From NCBI GenBank assembly GCA_016177775.1, contig JACOUQ010000016.1, positions 1 through 64,000 of the forward strand: 64,000 nucleotides of DNA, written 5' to 3'. A program made the position numbers and the translations under genes. Shown here in pieces: positions 7,612 through 16,511 of the stretch. Within the stretch, counting starts at the first letter, position 1. Every line of letters begins with the position of its first letter. The stretch is from Geobacter sp. GTDB lineage: Bacteria > Desulfobacterota > Desulfuromonadia > Geobacterales > Geobacteraceae. The notes below the pieces were generated by a model. That model did no database searches, had not been told where the DNA came from, and saw only the letters and a list, made by a program, of their open reading frames with translations.

Positions 7612-8507
7612 CGCCTCACCACGAACCCCCTCTGTCGGTCCCACGCGTACCCCTTGCCGCTCCAGATCGCCTCGATGGTTTTCCAGTCGAGCCCCAGCCC
7701 CTTCATTTCGTCGGTCAGATAGAAGGCGGGGATTATCTCGTTGTCGTCGATCATGCCGTCGCCGTTGTCGTCCGCCCAGTGTACGGACGCCACGGTTGAA
7801 CGGGCTGCTCCGCTGGTGGGGAACGAGCGCGCCTTCTGTCCCGCCTCGGCCACCACTTCCCCGGAGAACTGGGCAACCGACCGGAGGGTGGCCTGTGCCG
7901 GTATCCGGACCGTATAGGAGATGGTGACCTTGCCGGCGTCGCCGGGGATCAGCCATTTGATCTCCTGCGCGCCGTTGCTGGACAAGGTCCCCTCCGGGGC
8001 GGACTTGACCTGCCACCATCCCGCAGGAAGGCGCTCCTTGACGATCAGGCCGCGAAAATTCCCCTTCTTCAGGTCCAGTTTGATCTGTACTGGGATGATT
8101 TCGCCCGGTGCGGCGAAATGGGGGAGGGTTCTGGTTGCCGCAAGGCTCGGCCGCCCTGCAAGATAGAGCAAGACGATTCCGGCGAGGAGAAGAAAGCCCA
8201 AGGCTGAAGCCACTGCGGGAAGGAACAGGAGGCGGGGAGGGGCCGGTTCCTCGTGCGGCTTCGGTTCGATGCGGCGGAGTATTTCGTCCAGCTCCACCTC
8301 CAGGGCGGCGGCGAGCTTTTCGGCATTGTCCCGCTTGATGGATGGGTAGCGGTTATTCTCCCAGCGGGAGATGGTGTCGGTGGTCACCCCGACGACGCTA
8401 GCCACGTAGAGCTGGGTCAGTTTCTTATCTTCCCGCAGGTATCTTATCCGGTTACCGTCGATGGCGACCATCGGTGGCTGTCCCTTTTTCTCGGTCGAAT
8501 CGCTCAT
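7608..8507 (-). CDS. Membrane-anchored HTH regulator with extracytoplasmic EF-hand, 299 aa
   Basis: Residues 18-76 form an XRE-type helix-turn-helix ('LTQLYVASVVGVTTDTISRW'). A single membrane span follows (about 92-117), then a beta-rich extracytoplasmic domain. Residues 246-257 read DDNGDGMIDDNE, a complete 12-residue EF-hand calcium loop. The layout suggests a one-component sensor that reads an outside signal and binds DNA inside. ATG 8507 was chosen because the longer frame (to 8657) runs into the upstream region of the divergent cytochrome gene and lacks family features. Which genes it controls is not known; the divergent cytochrome c7 is the nearest candidate. Confidence 0.75.
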   Translation of the reverse strand: MSDSTEKKGQPPMVAIDGNRIRYLREDKKLTQLYVASVVGVTTDTISRWENNRYPSIKRDNAEKLAAALEVELDEILRRIEPKPHEEPAPPRLLFLPAVASALGFLLLAGIVLLYLAGRPSLAATRTLPHFAAPGEIIPVQIKLDLKKGNFRGLIVKERLPAGWWQVKSAPEGTLSSNGAQEIKWLIPGDAGKVTISYTVRIPAQATLRSVAQFSGEVVAEAGQKARSFPTSGAARSTVASVHWADDNGDGMIDDNEIIPAFYLTDEMKGLGLDWKTIEAIWSGKGYAWDRQRGFVVRR

Positions 8508-8674
8508 AATGTCTATTCTATCAGGAAATTCGGGATTTTCCGGCAGTCGTCGCTTGCGCGCGATGACCCGACATCGGGTAGCACGGGGGTAGATGTCGAT
8601 ACCGCCAAACGGCGACAGATGGTATTTTTTAGCACAAACGGTCTTGTCAGACCACAATTGAAAGGAGATGCATC

Positions 8675-8947
8675 ATGAAGAAAGCGGTTATTGCAATGCT
8701 GGCAGTCTGTTCGTTCGCCGGGGTGGCCTTCGCGGCCGATGTGATGGAGTTCAAGGCGTCCATGGGGACCGTCACCTTCAATCACAAGAAGCATCAGGAG
8801 AGCCTCAAGGAGTGCAAGATCTGTCACGAGAAGGGGCCGGGGAAGATCGAGGGGTTCGGCAAGGACTTCGCCCACAAGACCTGCAAGGGGTGCCACGCCG
8901 AGAAGAAGCAGGGGCCGGTGGGGTGTAAGGATTGTCACAAGAAGTAA
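8675..8947 (+). CDS. Periplasmic triheme cytochrome c7 (PpcA-like), 90 aa
   Basis: A 20-residue signal peptide ends 'AFA'. The mature protein of about 70 residues has three CxxCH heme sites (CKICH, CKGCH, CKDCH) and the extra His ligands in 'FNHKKHQ', the exact plan of PpcA-type cytochromes, which carry electrons across the periplasm during extracellular electron transfer. An AAGGAG site precedes the ATG. A close paralogue lies at 14739-15011. Confidence 0.95.
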   Translation: MKKAVIAMLAVCSFAGVAFAADVMEFKASMGTVTFNHKKHQESLKECKICHEKGPGKIEGFGKDFAHKTCKGCHAEKKQGPVGCKDCHKK

Positions 8948-9102
8948 GATGGGGACCGGGGATTGGGGACCGGGGACCGGGAAAAGCTGAAAACGCGCAT
9001 TTCCGGAAGTGGAGAGGGGCGGGAAAACCGCCCCTCTTTTTTTGTCGTGCGGTCGGACAAAACGGTTGCAGCGCAAGCGAGGATAAGTGTATCCTGCCGG
9101 TG

Positions 9103-11622
9103 ATGCATCGTTATTTTTCCGACCAGGCCATAGCCCGCATGCGGGAGGAGATTGAAGCCGCCGACGGCAATGAGGTGTTTTTCCTCGGCCGCACCAATGC
9201 CGACAGGATCGTCGTGGAGGTGGAACCCCTTGCCCGCGGCAACCGCGACGCTGTGGCGGCCATCCTGATCGCCGTTTCCTTCGGCGACGTGGTGGTGCAC
9301 AATCACCCGTCCGGAAAGCTTACCCCATCCAAGCCGGACATAGAGATCGCCTCGGTCCTCGGCAACCAGGGGGTCGGCTTCTATATCGTCGACAACCGGG
9401 TCGAGCGCTGTTATGCGGCGGTCGGGGCGGTTGCCCGCAAATCACTGGAGCGACTTTCGTTTCCGGAGGTGGAGCGCTTTTTCGCTCCCGAGGGTCCGCT
9501 GGCCACGGGGCTGAAAGGGTACGAGCACCGCGGTGAACAGCTCCGCATGGCTTTTGCCGTGGCCGAGGCGTTCAACGATGACCGCATCGCGGTCGTTGAG
9601 GCGGGGACCGGCACCGGCAAGTCCCTCGCCTATCTCTATCCCGCCATCCTCTGGGCCACCCGCAACAAGGAGCGGGTGGTGGTCTCCACCAACACCATCA
9701 ATCTCCAGGAACAGCTCATCAAGAAGGACATCCCGCTGCTGCGGGAAAAGGGCAGTCTCGAGTTCCGCGCCGTGCTGGTCAAGGGACGCCAGAACTACCT
9801 CTGCCTGCGCAAGCTGGAGACGGTAAAACCCCAGCCGTCCTTATTCGTCGAAGGCGCGGCGGAGCAGGAACTGTATGCCATCATCGAATGGAGCGCCGCT
9901 ACCTCCGACGGCTGCGCCACCGACCTCTCCTTTATCCCCCGCCGGGAGACCTGGGAGGAGGTCTGCTGCGAGGCGGACCAGTGCGGGAGGGCCAAGTGCC
10001 CCTTCTACGGCCGCTGCTTCTTCTATGCCGCCCGGCGCGAGGCGGCCGGGGCCGACATCCTGGTGGTGAACCACGCGCTTCTGATGACCGACGTGGCGGT
10101 CCGCCAGGAAACCGGCTATTCGGCCACGGCCGTCCTCCCCCCCTTCTCGCGGCTGGTGATCGACGAGGGGCATCACCTTGAGGAGATGGCCACCAATCAT
10201 CTCACCAGCCAGATCTCCCGCCAGGGGCTTCTGAAGCTTTTCGGCAGGCTCCAGCATCCGCGCCGCTCCCAGGCCGGCATCGTCCCCCGCTTAAGTTCGC
10301 GCCTTTCCAAAGAGATGCCCGAAGAGCTGGACGACCTCTACCAGGAGGTTTCCGGCATCCTGGAGATGCGCCTCCACCCCCGCTGCCAGACCTTGGTCGA
10401 CTTGGTCAGCCGCAACCTGGACGCCATCGGCCTGGCGCTCCTCTCCCACCTCAAGGGGGGAAGCGGGGAGCAGAAGCTGCGAGTGACGCCCGACCTGACA
10501 GCAACGATCTTCTGGACCGAGGTGGAGGAGCAGGTAAAAGAGATGGCCCGAGAGCTAGGGGATTTCGTCGCCATTTTGACCAGTTTTCTCAAGGCGTGCG
10601 AGCGACTGCCGGAGAAGGTGCGGGAAAAGCTTTCGGGTGAACTGGTGGACCTGGCCGGCTTCCGCAGCCGGCTCGATACGGTGGTCCATGACCTGTTCGC
10701 CTTTATCGCCGGCGCCGACGGGACCTGCCGCTGGTTCGAGGTGAAAAGGGGGTCGAAGGGGATGACGGTCCGCCTCTGCTGCTCTCCGCTGGAGGTGGCG
10801 GAGGCGATCAAGGGGAGCGTGCTGGATGCCTTCAAGACCGTGGTCCTCACCTCGGCTACCCTGACTGTCGGGGGAAAGTTCGACTACCTGGAGCGCCGCA
10901 CCGGCCTCGACCTCGTGGAAGCAGGGCGGGCGCTCAATCTCATGCTCCCCTCACCCTTTGATTACGAAAGGCAGGCGCTGGTCGGGATTCCCGATGACCT
11001 CCCCGAACCGACCAGCCCCGGCTTCGAGGAGGCACTGGCCGCGCCGCTTCTGGAGGCGCTTCGCATCTCCGGGGGGCGGGCTTTTGTGCTCTTCACTTCG
11101 TATGACCTGCTGACGAGGCTCTACGATAAGCTCAGGGTTTCCCTGGAAAAAGCGGGGCTATCCCCCATGCGGCAGGGGGAGATGCACCGGCATCTCCTTC
11201 TCTCACGCTTCAAGAAGGAGCAGCGGGGGGTGCTGTTCGGGACCGATTCGTTCTGGGAAGGGGTGGATGTGCCGGGCAAGGCGCTGGAGCTGGTTATCAT
11301 CACGCGGCTGCCGTTCCGGGTGCCGACCGAGCCGATCCAGCAGGCGCGGGTGGAACACATTGCGGCCAGCGGCGGTGACCCGTTCATGGAGTACACGGTG
11401 CCCCAGGCGGTTATCAAACTGCGGCAGGGGTTCGGGAGGTTGATCCGGAGCAGGGTTGACCGTGGCGGGGTGTTGATTCTTGACAAGAGGATCGTCAGCA
11501 AGCCCTACGGCCGGATCTTCCTGAAGTCGCTCCCCCCGGCCAGGCGGGCCACCGGTGGGTGGGAACGGGTGAGGGGAGAACTGGAGAGGTTTTTCACCGA
11601 TTCTTTATCGCCCGACGGATGA
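9103..11622 (+). CDS. JAMM domain fused to DinG/XPD-type Fe-S helicase, 839 aa
   Basis: Residues 1-105 form a JAB/RadC-like domain with a complete metal-protease signature: E24, then H66-x-H68 ('HNHPSG'), S76 and D79. The rest is an XPD/DinG superfamily 2 helicase: Walker A 'AGTGTGKS' (167-174), four Fe-S cysteines (C288 or C289, C294, C299, C305), DEGH box (354-357) and a C-terminal domain with 'GTDSFWEGVDVPG' and 'QGFGRLIRS'. DinG helicases unwind 5'-3' and resolve R-loops or forked DNA. ATG 9103 is chosen because the longer frame reads through the cytochrome end into non-homologous sequence. The last 29 nt overlap the convergent gene. Confidence 0.88.
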   Translation: MHRYFSDQAIARMREEIEAADGNEVFFLGRTNADRIVVEVEPLARGNRDAVAAILIAVSFGDVVVHNHPSGKLTPSKPDIEIASVLGNQGVGFYIVDNRVERCYAAVGAVARKSLERLSFPEVERFFAPEGPLATGLKGYEHRGEQLRMAFAVAEAFNDDRIAVVEAGTGTGKSLAYLYPAILWATRNKERVVVSTNTINLQEQLIKKDIPLLREKGSLEFRAVLVKGRQNYLCLRKLETVKPQPSLFVEGAAEQELYAIIEWSAATSDGCATDLSFIPRRETWEEVCCEADQCGRAKCPFYGRCFFYAARREAAGADILVVNHALLMTDVAVRQETGYSATAVLPPFSRLVIDEGHHLEEMATNHLTSQISRQGLLKLFGRLQHPRRSQAGIVPRLSSRLSKEMPEELDDLYQEVSGILEMRLHPRCQTLVDLVSRNLDAIGLALLSHLKGGSGEQKLRVTPDLTATIFWTEVEEQVKEMARELGDFVAILTSFLKACERLPEKVREKLSGELVDLAGFRSRLDTVVHDLFAFIAGADGTCRWFEVKRGSKGMTVRLCCSPLEVAEAIKGSVLDAFKTVVLTSATLTVGGKFDYLERRTGLDLVEAGRALNLMLPSPFDYERQALVGIPDDLPEPTSPGFEEALAAPLLEALRISGGRAFVLFTSYDLLTRLYDKLRVSLEKAGLSPMRQGEMHRHLLLSRFKKEQRGVLFGTDSFWEGVDVPGKALELVIITRLPFRVPTEPIQQARVEHIAASGGDPFMEYTVPQAVIKLRQGFGRLIRSRVDRGGVLILDKRIVSKPYGRIFLKSLPPARRATGGWERVRGELERFFTDSLSPDG

Positions 11623-12058
11623 CGAAATTGTAGCACTGGAAATAGGTGAGCACGCTCAGGATGAAGACGAAAAAGACGGTGCAGTTGATGACCAGGATGG
11701 CCGGCGCCGTGGAGATAAAGGTGATGAAGAAGATGAAGACCGCTGCCTTGGTAAAGTCGGAGACTATCCGCTTGCTGCGCAGTTTTGAAAGCTCTTCCTG
11801 CGTGGCAGCGGGGTTGGTCGCGGCCATTTCCCGTTCTGCATCGCCTGCGGCGAACTTGTTAATCGGGTAAAACAGGATAAGCTGTATAATCAGGGCCGCA
11901 ATGACGCTTTTCAGAAACTGCGGGCTTTTCCCCGAATTGACGAACTGGGCCTGGAAGTTGACGGCCATGAAGATGAGGATAACGAATAGAAATACCTGCG
12001 CCACCCGGAAGATGGTCATGTGCTTGCGGAGTTTCTGAAAATCGGGCGAGTTTCCCAT
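11594..12058 (-). CDS. Conserved integral membrane protein, unknown function, 154 aa
   Basis: Four hydrophobic stretches (about residues 18-36, 47-66, 103-122 and 124-145) are separated by a charged central loop rich in Ala, Glu and Lys. No family is recognised. A GGAG site precedes the ATG. It converges on the DinG gene with a 29-nt overlap of coding sequence. Confidence 0.75.
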   Translation of the reverse strand: MGNSPDFQKLRKHMTIFRVAQVFLFVILIFMAVNFQAQFVNSGKSPQFLKSVIAALIIQLILFYPINKFAAGDAEREMAATNPAATQEELSKLRSKRIVSDFTKAAVFIFFITFISTAPAILVINCTVFFVFILSVLTYFQCYNFVIRRAIKNR

Positions 12059-12165
12059 GCGATAGGCTCCATAGTATTTTGCGGCTGCTTGGATTTGTAA
12101 TATACGGCATTTAACCTTAACAAATAAAATGGTGTTTTACAAGTTTTGAATTTAGGAGGGCATTG

Positions 12166-13074
12166 ATGGGCAGAATTGTCTTCACCATGGTGACTGTCAT
12201 TCTTCTGACAGTCGGTGTTTCCGTGGCATATGCTGCGCCGCTCAAGGTGGCTGCGACCATTTTTCCTTTGGCGGACATTGTGCGACAGGTCGGGGGGGAC
12301 CGGGTTACCGTGACCACCATCATCCCTGCCGGCGCGAGTGAGCATATCTACGAGCCGACTTCTTCCCAGATGCGCCAGGTGGCGGATGTCGTGCTCTACG
12401 TCAAGGTCGGGGCGGGTATGGACGACTGGGTCGACCGGTTGGTCCGCTCGGCCCGCAAGCCTCCGATGCCCGTCAGCGTGACCAGCGGAGTGCGGCTTCT
12501 CAGGACTGCGGAACAGGAGCTTCTGGGGCAGGAAGAAGAGGAACATCATCACTCCGGGGACGACCCTCATATCTGGCTTGACCCCATCCTTGTCAGGGAT
12601 TCCATCGTACCCAGGATAACCGAGGCGCTCATAAAACTGAGCCCAGCCGATTCGTCCCGTTTCCGGGATAATGCCAAGCGCTTCCAGCAGGAACTGACCC
12701 GACTCGACCAGGAGATGCGGCAGGGGGTGGCCGGCCTCAAGCGGCACGAATTCATTGCCATGCACTCGGCGTGGGCCTATATGGCAAAGCGCTACGGGCT
12801 CAGGCAGGTGGCAGCGGTGGAGACCTTTCCCGGCAAGGAGCCGTCGGCGCGCTATCTCGTCGAGCTGGTGAAGCTGGCGCGCAAACAGGGGGTCAGCACG
12901 ATCTTCGCCGAGCCGCAGCTGTCGAACAAGGCGGCGCAGGTGATTGCCAGGGAGGTGAAGGGGACGGTGCTGCTCCTCGATCCGGTCGGTGGAGAGAACA
13001 TTGCCGGCAGAAACAGCTATCTCGCGCTGATGCGTTACAACCTTTCGCAGATCGTCAGGGGGATGGGAAAGTGA
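12166..13074 (+). CDS. znuA: Zinc ABC transporter, substrate-binding protein, 302 aa
   Basis: A periplasmic cluster A-1 metal-binding protein: signal peptide ending 'AYA', 'VAATIFPLADIVRQVGGD', 'GASEHIYEPTSSQMRQ' with the first His ligand, an acidic His-rich loop ('EEEEHHHSGDDPHIWLDP') and later 'MHSAWAYMAKRYG' and 'FAEPQLSNKAA'. The His loop favours zinc over manganese. The ATG at 12166 has AGGAGGG five nt upstream; the TTG one codon earlier is unlikely. First gene of znuACB. Confidence 0.9.
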   Translation: MGRIVFTMVTVILLTVGVSVAYAAPLKVAATIFPLADIVRQVGGDRVTVTTIIPAGASEHIYEPTSSQMRQVADVVLYVKVGAGMDDWVDRLVRSARKPPMPVSVTSGVRLLRTAEQELLGQEEEEHHHSGDDPHIWLDPILVRDSIVPRITEALIKLSPADSSRFRDNAKRFQQELTRLDQEMRQGVAGLKRHEFIAMHSAWAYMAKRYGLRQVAAVETFPGKEPSARYLVELVKLARKQGVSTIFAEPQLSNKAAQVIAREVKGTVLLLDPVGGENIAGRNSYLALMRYNLSQIVRGMGK

Positions 13075-13841
13075 CAGGGACGCCCGCCATCGAGCTGCAA
13101 AATGTCTGGGTGACATACGGGGAGCACGTGGTGCTGGAGGACATATCCTTCGAAGTCCCCCCTGGGCGGTTCGTTGCCATCATCGGTCCGAACGGGGCCG
13201 GGAAGACCACGTCCCTGCGGGTCATCGTCGGCCTTCAGCCCCCCACCGCCGGCTCGGTCAGGCTTTTCGGCATGGAGCCTTCGGTCACCATCCGTAAGCA
13301 CCATTTTGTCGGCTATGTGCCGCAACGGAGCGACTTCGAGCGGACCAGCCCCTTTTCCGTGCTGGACGTGGTGCTCCTCGGCAAGGTGGGCTCCATCGGT
13401 CCCTACCGCTGGTTTTCCCGGAAGGACCGGGAAGTTGCGCGTTTGAACCTCCAGCGGGTGGAACTCCTCGAATATGCCGACCGCCCCATCGGCGAGCTGT
13501 CCGGCGGGCAGATCCAGCGGGTGCTCATCGCCCGTGCCCTTTCCTGCGGCGACCCCCGGCTGCTGGTGCTGGACGAGCCCACTGTCGGGGTGGATATCCC
13601 GCATCAGCTGGGGCTGTATGAGATTCTGGTAAAGCTGCAGCGGGAAATGGGGTTGACCATAATGGTGGTCTCCCATGACATCGCCATGATCAGCAACTAT
13701 GCCGACGACATGATCTGCCTGAACCGGACCATGCATGTGCACGGCAATCCCTGCGAGGTGATGCACAGCCATAGCGTGGAAGAGGCTTACCGCTGCGAAT
13801 TCGACCGCCTGTTCGGCGCGCCCGGGGGGAAATGCGCATGA
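13071..13841 (+). CDS. znuC: Zinc ABC transporter, ATPase, 256 aa
   Basis: The ATPase that powers uptake: Walker A 'GPNGAGKTT', Q-loop 'VPQRSDF', signature 'LSGGQIQRVLIARAL', Walker B 'LLVLDEP' and the switch His in 'VVSHD'. It starts at GTG 13071, overlapping the znuA stop by 4 nt (GTGA), and ends with an ATGA overlap into the permease gene. No metal-responsive operator was identified by eye. Confidence 0.95.
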   Translation: MTGTPAIELQNVWVTYGEHVVLEDISFEVPPGRFVAIIGPNGAGKTTSLRVIVGLQPPTAGSVRLFGMEPSVTIRKHHFVGYVPQRSDFERTSPFSVLDVVLLGKVGSIGPYRWFSRKDREVARLNLQRVELLEYADRPIGELSGGQIQRVLIARALSCGDPRLLVLDEPTVGVDIPHQLGLYEILVKLQREMGLTIMVVSHDIAMISNYADDMICLNRTMHVHGNPCEVMHSHSVEEAYRCEFDRLFGAPGGKCA

Positions 13842-14665
13842 TTGCCGAGATGCTCTCCTTCGATTTCATGCGTAACGCCCTGATGGGGGGGCTGATGGTC
13901 TGCGTCCTCTGCTCGCTTCTCTCCTTCTTCGTCGTGTTGAAGCGACTCAGCTTCATCGGGGTCGGCATATCCCACTCAGCATTCGGTGGCCTGGCCATCG
14001 GCGTGCTGCTCGGCTTCAACCCGTTCATCTGCGCCGGTATCTTCTCAGTACTGGTGGCCTGGGGTATCGGCATCACCTCGCAAAAGGGGAAGCTGCACGA
14101 GGACACAACCATCGGCATCTTCTTCTCCGCGGCCATGGCCCTCGGCGTGGCGCTCATCAGCCTGTCGCGCGAATACAAGGCTGACCTTTTTTCGCTCCTG
14201 TTCGGTAACATTTTGGCCATAACGCAAGCCGACCTGTGGATGGTGGCGATTTGCGGCGTGGGTGTAGCCCTTTTTCTGTTCCTGTTCTTCAAGGAACTGC
14301 TGGCCATTTCCTTCGACGATGAGGTGGCGCGGGTTGGGGGGCTGCCGGTGGACTTTCTCTATTACGGGCTGCTTACCGCCATGGCAATCACGGTGGTTGC
14401 ATCGATCAAGGTGGTGGGAATAATACTTGTGGAAGCGTTGCTGGTGATCCCGGCGGCAACCGGGTTCCAGATGTCGAAGAATTACCGATGGATGCTCTTC
14501 TTTTCGTTAGCCTCGGGAGCACTTTCGCTCTTCAGCGGCCTGATTCTTTCCTACTGGCTGGATATTGCCTCGGGCGCGACCATCGTTCTCTGCGCGTCGC
14601 TCTTGTTCGTGCTGGCATTTCTCTTTTCTCCGGGCAAGGGGGTGCTGTTGCGCGGGCGGGGGTAA
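13838..14665 (+). CDS. znuB: Zinc ABC transporter, permease, 275 aa
   Basis: About eight membrane spans of the ABC-3 permease family, with the conserved 'SFIGVGISHSAFGGLAIG' loop that contacts the ATPase and 'VKVVGIILVEALLVIPAAT'-type segment. ATG 13838 gives an ATGA overlap with the znuC stop and a proper 7-nt distance from GGGGGA; an ATG at 13832 is too close to that site. The operon ends at the strong terminator that follows. Confidence 0.93.
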   Translation: MIAEMLSFDFMRNALMGGLMVCVLCSLLSFFVVLKRLSFIGVGISHSAFGGLAIGVLLGFNPFICAGIFSVLVAWGIGITSQKGKLHEDTTIGIFFSAAMALGVALISLSREYKADLFSLLFGNILAITQADLWMVAICGVGVALFLFLFFKELLAISFDDEVARVGGLPVDFLYYGLLTAMAITVVASIKVVGIILVEALLVIPAATGFQMSKNYRWMLFFSLASGALSLFSGLILSYWLDIASGATIVLCASLLFVLAFLFSPGKGVLLRGRG

Positions 14666-14685
14666 GAAGCGTGTAATAGCGCAAT

Positions 14686-14718
14686 AAAAAAGGCCCCGCA
14701 GAAAACGGGGCCTTTTTT
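14686..14718. terminator. Bidirectional intrinsic terminator
   Basis: A perfect 13-bp stem (14686-14698 and 14706-14718) with A6 and T6 tails ends both znuACB on the plus strand and the convergent cytochrome gene on the minus strand. Confidence 0.93.
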
Positions 14719-14738
14719 ATTATCAGCTTAAGCTGAAA

Positions 14739-15011
14739 TTATTTCTTGTGGCAATCCTTGCAACCGGTCGGGCCCTGCTTCTTCTCGGTGTGGCAGCCCT
14801 TGCAGAGGGTGTGGGCCTTGTCCTTGCCGAGGGTCAGCTTGGCAGGGGTCCCTTCACCGTGACAGATCTTACAGTCTTTCAGGTTGTCCTGGTGCTTCTT
14901 GTGGTTGAAAGTTACGTCGCCCATCTTGGTCTTGAGGGTGACAACGTCGGCGGCGAACGCGGCAGAAGCAGCGATGGCAACCAGCATGGCAGCAGCAACG
15001 ATTTTCTTCAT
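14739..15011 (-). CDS. Periplasmic triheme cytochrome c7 (PpcA-like), second copy, 90 aa
   Basis: Same length and plan as the cytochrome at 8675-8947: signal peptide ending 'AFA', three CxxCH sites (CKICH, CKGCH, CKDCH) and the 'FNHKKHQ' ligands. Differences cluster between hemes I and III, where charged residues that tune redox potential lie. An AGGAGG site and a near-consensus promoter suggest strong expression. Confidence 0.95.
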   Translation of the reverse strand: MKKIVAAAMLVAIAASAAFAADVVTLKTKMGDVTFNHKKHQDNLKDCKICHGEGTPAKLTLGKDKAHTLCKGCHTEKKQGPTGCKDCHKK

Positions 15012-15056
15012 TCTACACCTCCTGATGACAGATAGAGTTTAAATAAAACGCGGTTA

Positions 15057-15085
15057 ACTCTAAATGCTCGAACGTGGCTTGTCAA
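15057..15085 (-). promoter_or_regulatory. Promoter of the second cytochrome c7 gene
   Basis: TTGACA (15080-15085) and TAGAGT (15057-15062) are 17 bp apart on the minus strand, about 45 nt upstream of the cytochrome ATG. Confidence 0.72.
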
Positions 15086-15121
15086 CACTTTTTTGCTCAA
15101 AAAAGCGCCATCCTGTTGAAA

Positions 15122-15838
15122 TTACAAGGCTATTGCTATGGTTGCCACGTAAACGGCAGCGGCACCCGCCTGTTTCAGGGTTTTGGCGCACTCCCTGACC
15201 GTGCTCCCGGTGGTATAGACATCGTCCACCAGCATGATCCGCTTGCCGGCGATTTCTGAGGGTGCCGAGACATGGAAAGCGCCGCGTACGTTCTTTACCC
15301 GTTCATCGGGGGGGAGTTCCACCTGCGGCTCGGTCCAGCGGATGCGGCGCAGATTGTGGCGCGAGACCTGCACGCCCCATTGCCGCCCAAGCAGCGAGGC
15401 GAGGAGCAGCGCCTGATTGAAGCCTCGTGAACGGAGCCTTTTGATGTGCAGCGGTACCGGAACGAGAAGGTCGGGGGAGGCTTCGACCACGAATGGCGCG
15501 AGGCTCCCGGCCATCATCAGCCCCAGGGGGCGGCGCAGCCTCACCTGTTTCGAGTACTTGAAGCGGTGAATCAGGTCCCGCACCGGTCCGTCGAAGGCGA
15601 CCGCGGCGCGTGCCGCGGTGAACGGCGGGGGAGAGTCGAGGCATTCGCCGCAGCGGTGGTCGATACCGTCAATGGTCTTGAAAGGGGTCCCGCAGGTCGT
15701 GCAAAGGGGGGATGACACCGTTCTGATCTGCTCCCTGCATGGGGGGCAGAGATGAATGTCTGATGATGGCGGAACAGGTTGACGACAGCAATGGCAGAGC
15801 GGCGGGAAGAGGATGTTGAGCAGCGCCCCGGGGAGCAA
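15122..15838 (-). CDS. ComF-family phosphoribosyltransferase-like protein, 238 aa
   Basis: N-terminal zinc-type cysteines ('CHCCRQPVP', 'CPPC', 'CTTCG', 'CGEC') precede a phosphoribosyltransferase fold with 'PVPLHIKRLRSRGFNQALLLA' and the PRPP motif 'IMLVDDVYTTGST'. ComF proteins act in DNA uptake in competent bacteria; here the role is inferred from family only. No ATG exists before the conserved region; a TTG at 15838 starts 2 nt after the stop of the LUD gene, implying coupled translation. Confidence 0.87.
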   Translation of the reverse strand: MLPGALLNILFPPLCHCCRQPVPPSSDIHLCPPCREQIRTVSSPLCTTCGTPFKTIDGIDHRCGECLDSPPPFTAARAAVAFDGPVRDLIHRFKYSKQVRLRRPLGLMMAGSLAPFVVEASPDLLVPVPLHIKRLRSRGFNQALLLASLLGRQWGVQVSRHNLRRIRWTEPQVELPPDERVKNVRGAFHVSAPSEIAGKRIMLVDDVYTTGSTVRECAKTLKQAGAAAVYVATIAIAL

Positions 15839-15840
15839 TG

Positions 15841-16494
15841 TCAGAGTCCCAGATCTTCATTGACCACCAGGACGTGAAGGTCGGTCGCCCGGGGTTTGCG
15901 GTCTATGATGGTGGTGATGCGGCAGATCCGCTCCGGCGAGTTGCAGTCAACGCAGAAACCGGTAATCGCACAAGGTGTTTTGAAATTGAGTCGTTTGGCG
16001 TTCGGCGGGGAAGCCAGGTCCTTCACCCGCTTGAGGGCGTCGTCGATGGTGCCGTCCACCAGCTTGTTGCGGCCGGCGACGACGATCACCTTTTTCGGAC
16101 CGAAGAGCATGGAGCCGACCCGGTTGCCGGTGGCGTCTATGTTCACCAGGGCTCCCGAGAGGGTGAGGGCGTTGGTGCCGCAGAGTAAGAGGTCGCAGGT
16201 GAGCTGGCGGCGCATGATCTCCCGCCGCTCTTCCAGAGCCAGACCTGGCGCGCCGTGGATGAGGAGCTCCTTGCCTAGTCCCTGCATGGCCTCGGGTATC
16301 CCTAGGTCCGCTACCGACATTGAGCCTCCGAAGCCGATGGTCACGGCCCCCTCCGCTTCCTTCAGGATATAGTCGCAGGCTTCCTGTCTGTTGTGGCAGA
16401 ATATTCCGGCAAAGCCGTTCCTGTTGAGGGATTCCACTGCCTTTTCGCATTTTTTCTGGGATGTCCAGTCAACGAGTTCTCTGGTCAGGCTCAT
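15841..16494 (-). CDS. LUD-domain protein (LutC/DUF162 type), 217 aa
   Basis: The family motifs 'TIGFGGSMSVADLGI', 'LLLCGTNALTLSGALVNIDATGNRVGSMLFGPKKV' region and 'AGRNKLV' are all present. Two cysteine pairs near the C-terminus ('CVDCNSPERIC') resemble the stand-alone LUD proteins common in anaerobes. LutC relatives work in lactate oxidation, but this short single-domain form has no assigned reaction. An AAGGAAG site precedes the ATG. Confidence 0.83.
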   Translation of the reverse strand: MSLTRELVDWTSQKKCEKAVESLNRNGFAGIFCHNRQEACDYILKEAEGAVTIGFGGSMSVADLGIPEAMQGLGKELLIHGAPGLALEERREIMRRQLTCDLLLCGTNALTLSGALVNIDATGNRVGSMLFGPKKVIVVAGRNKLVDGTIDDALKRVKDLASPPNAKRLNFKTPCAITGFCVDCNSPERICRITTIIDRKPRATDLHVLVVNEDLGL

Positions 16495-16511
16495 GGTTCT
16501 TCCTTTTGTGC

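Noticed and set aside
14739-15011. Recent tandem duplication of the cytochrome c7 gene
   Set aside because: The two copies are 6 kb apart, in opposite orientation and differ widely between the heme sites, so they are old paralogues.
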